A stretch of DNA of 6,829 nt from Muribaculaceae bacterium (GTDB lineage Bacteria > Bacteroidota > Bacteroidia > Bacteroidales > Muribaculaceae), in assembly GCA_029060585.1 (NCBI GenBank), contig JAIDTS010000185.1:1-6829 (forward strand), in the 5' to 3' direction. Shown one piece after another: positions 6,710-6,829 of this stretch (position 1 is the first letter of the stretch; every line of letters starts with the position of its first letter). The notes under the pieces are model-generated. The model had not been told where the DNA came from and searched no databases. It was given only the letters and a program-made list of their open reading frames with translations. Position numbers and translations under genes: made by a program.

Positions 6710-6741
6710 TTTGGCTGAATGAAAAAAAAGCAGTAACTTTG
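6710..6741 (+). promoter_or_regulatory. Bacteroidota-type promoter of the tRNA gene
   Basis: TTTG at 6710-6713 and TAACTTTG at 6734-6741 are separated by 20 bases, matching the -33/-7 consensus and spacing of Bacteroidota primary promoters. Transcription should start near 6747-6750, about 40 bases before the tRNA. Homopolymer runs (T10 at 6680-6689, A8 at 6691-6698, A5 at 6705-6709) lie just upstream and A8 at 6722-6729 lies in the spacer. They may bend the DNA or act like an UP element. Confidence 0.8.
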
Positions 6742-6754
6742 CACTCGCAAACGG

Positions 6755-6770
6755 GAGGAAAGCCTTCCTC
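6755..6770 (+). other. Small hairpin in the tRNA 5' leader
   Basis: GAGGAA (6755-6760) pairs with TTCCTC (6765-6770) around the four-base loop AGCC. It lies between the predicted transcription start and the tRNA, in the part RNase P would remove. It has no T-run and would not be expected to terminate transcription. Confidence 0.4.
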
Positions 6771-6790
6771 ATATTGAAATTTAGTAATAT

Positions 6791-6829
6791 GGCGGGATAG
6801 CTCAGTTGGTTAGAGCGTCGGATTCATAA
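6791..6829 (+). tRNA. tRNA-Met (anticodon CAT), 3' part beyond the window
   Basis: The first 39 bases of a tRNA fit the cloverleaf: acceptor strand GGCGGGA (6791-6797), TA, D-stem GCTC/GAGC (6800-6803 and 6813-6816) with the loop AGTTGGTTA, G26, anticodon 5' strand TCGGA (6818-6822), and loop TTCATAA (6823-6829) with CAT at 6825-6827. The window ends at the last loop base. A G at position 1 argues against initiator tRNA, which normally has an unpaired C there. An elongator methionine tRNA is most likely. tRNA-Ile with a lysidine-modified CAT anticodon cannot be excluded without the 3' half. Confidence 0.9.

Noticed and set aside
6791..6829. tRNA gene as a possible integration (att) site
   Set aside because: The 3' half, where integration sites usually lie, is outside the window. 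There is no integrase, phage gene or direct repeat of the tRNA in the sequence.

Overview
The window looks like a chromosomal segment from a member of the Bacteroidota, most likely the order Bacteroidales. Two lines of evidence support this. The intergenic DNA carries the characteristic -7 element TAnnTTTG (TAACTTTG before the tRNA, TATCTTTG before the lipoprotein gene, TAACTTTG near the left edge), and starts sit behind A/T-rich leaders rather than strong Shine-Dalgarno sites. The proteins also read like Bacteroidales housekeeping proteins. Genus cannot be fixed from the sequence alone. Coding DNA is of roughly balanced base composition and intergenic DNA is strongly A/T rich.

Layout. Bases 1-459 are a mostly non-coding, A/T-rich region. 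It has a probable leftward promoter for a gene off the left edge and a long leader before a rightward gene. Bases 460-1776 (+) encode an MscS-type mechanosensitive channel of the YbdG kind. Its 3' end overlaps the 3' end of a compact leftward four-gene block. In transcription order (right to left) that block is: a TTG-started lipoprotein with a BamE/SmpA-like C-terminal segment (6611-5646); a single reading frame fusing full-length MurB to a PhnP-like metallo-beta-lactamase-fold hydrolase (5649-3859); a nucleoside:H+ symporter of the NupG family (3819-2476); and RsmE, the 16S rRNA m3U1498 methyltransferase (2473-1751). The junctions are a 4-base ATGA overlap, a 39-base gap and a 2-base gap, so this is very probably one operon driven from the promoter near 6668-6675. 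To the right, a well-formed Bacteroidota promoter (TTTG, 20 bases, TAACTTTG) drives a tRNA with anticodon CAT that is cut by the window end after its anticodon loop.

How the genes relate. The operon mixes envelope functions (lipoprotein, MurB), nucleoside uptake and ribosome modification. Nothing in it forms an obvious dedicated pathway, and I see no mobile element, CRISPR array, phage gene or toxin system. The most unusual item is the MurB/PhnP-like fusion. The MurB half keeps its FAD-site and catalytic residues, and the hydrolase half keeps its full metal-ligand set. The hydrolase half has no start codon of its own, so the two can only be made as one protein. I do not claim an undescribed system; the fusion is the item most worth a second look.
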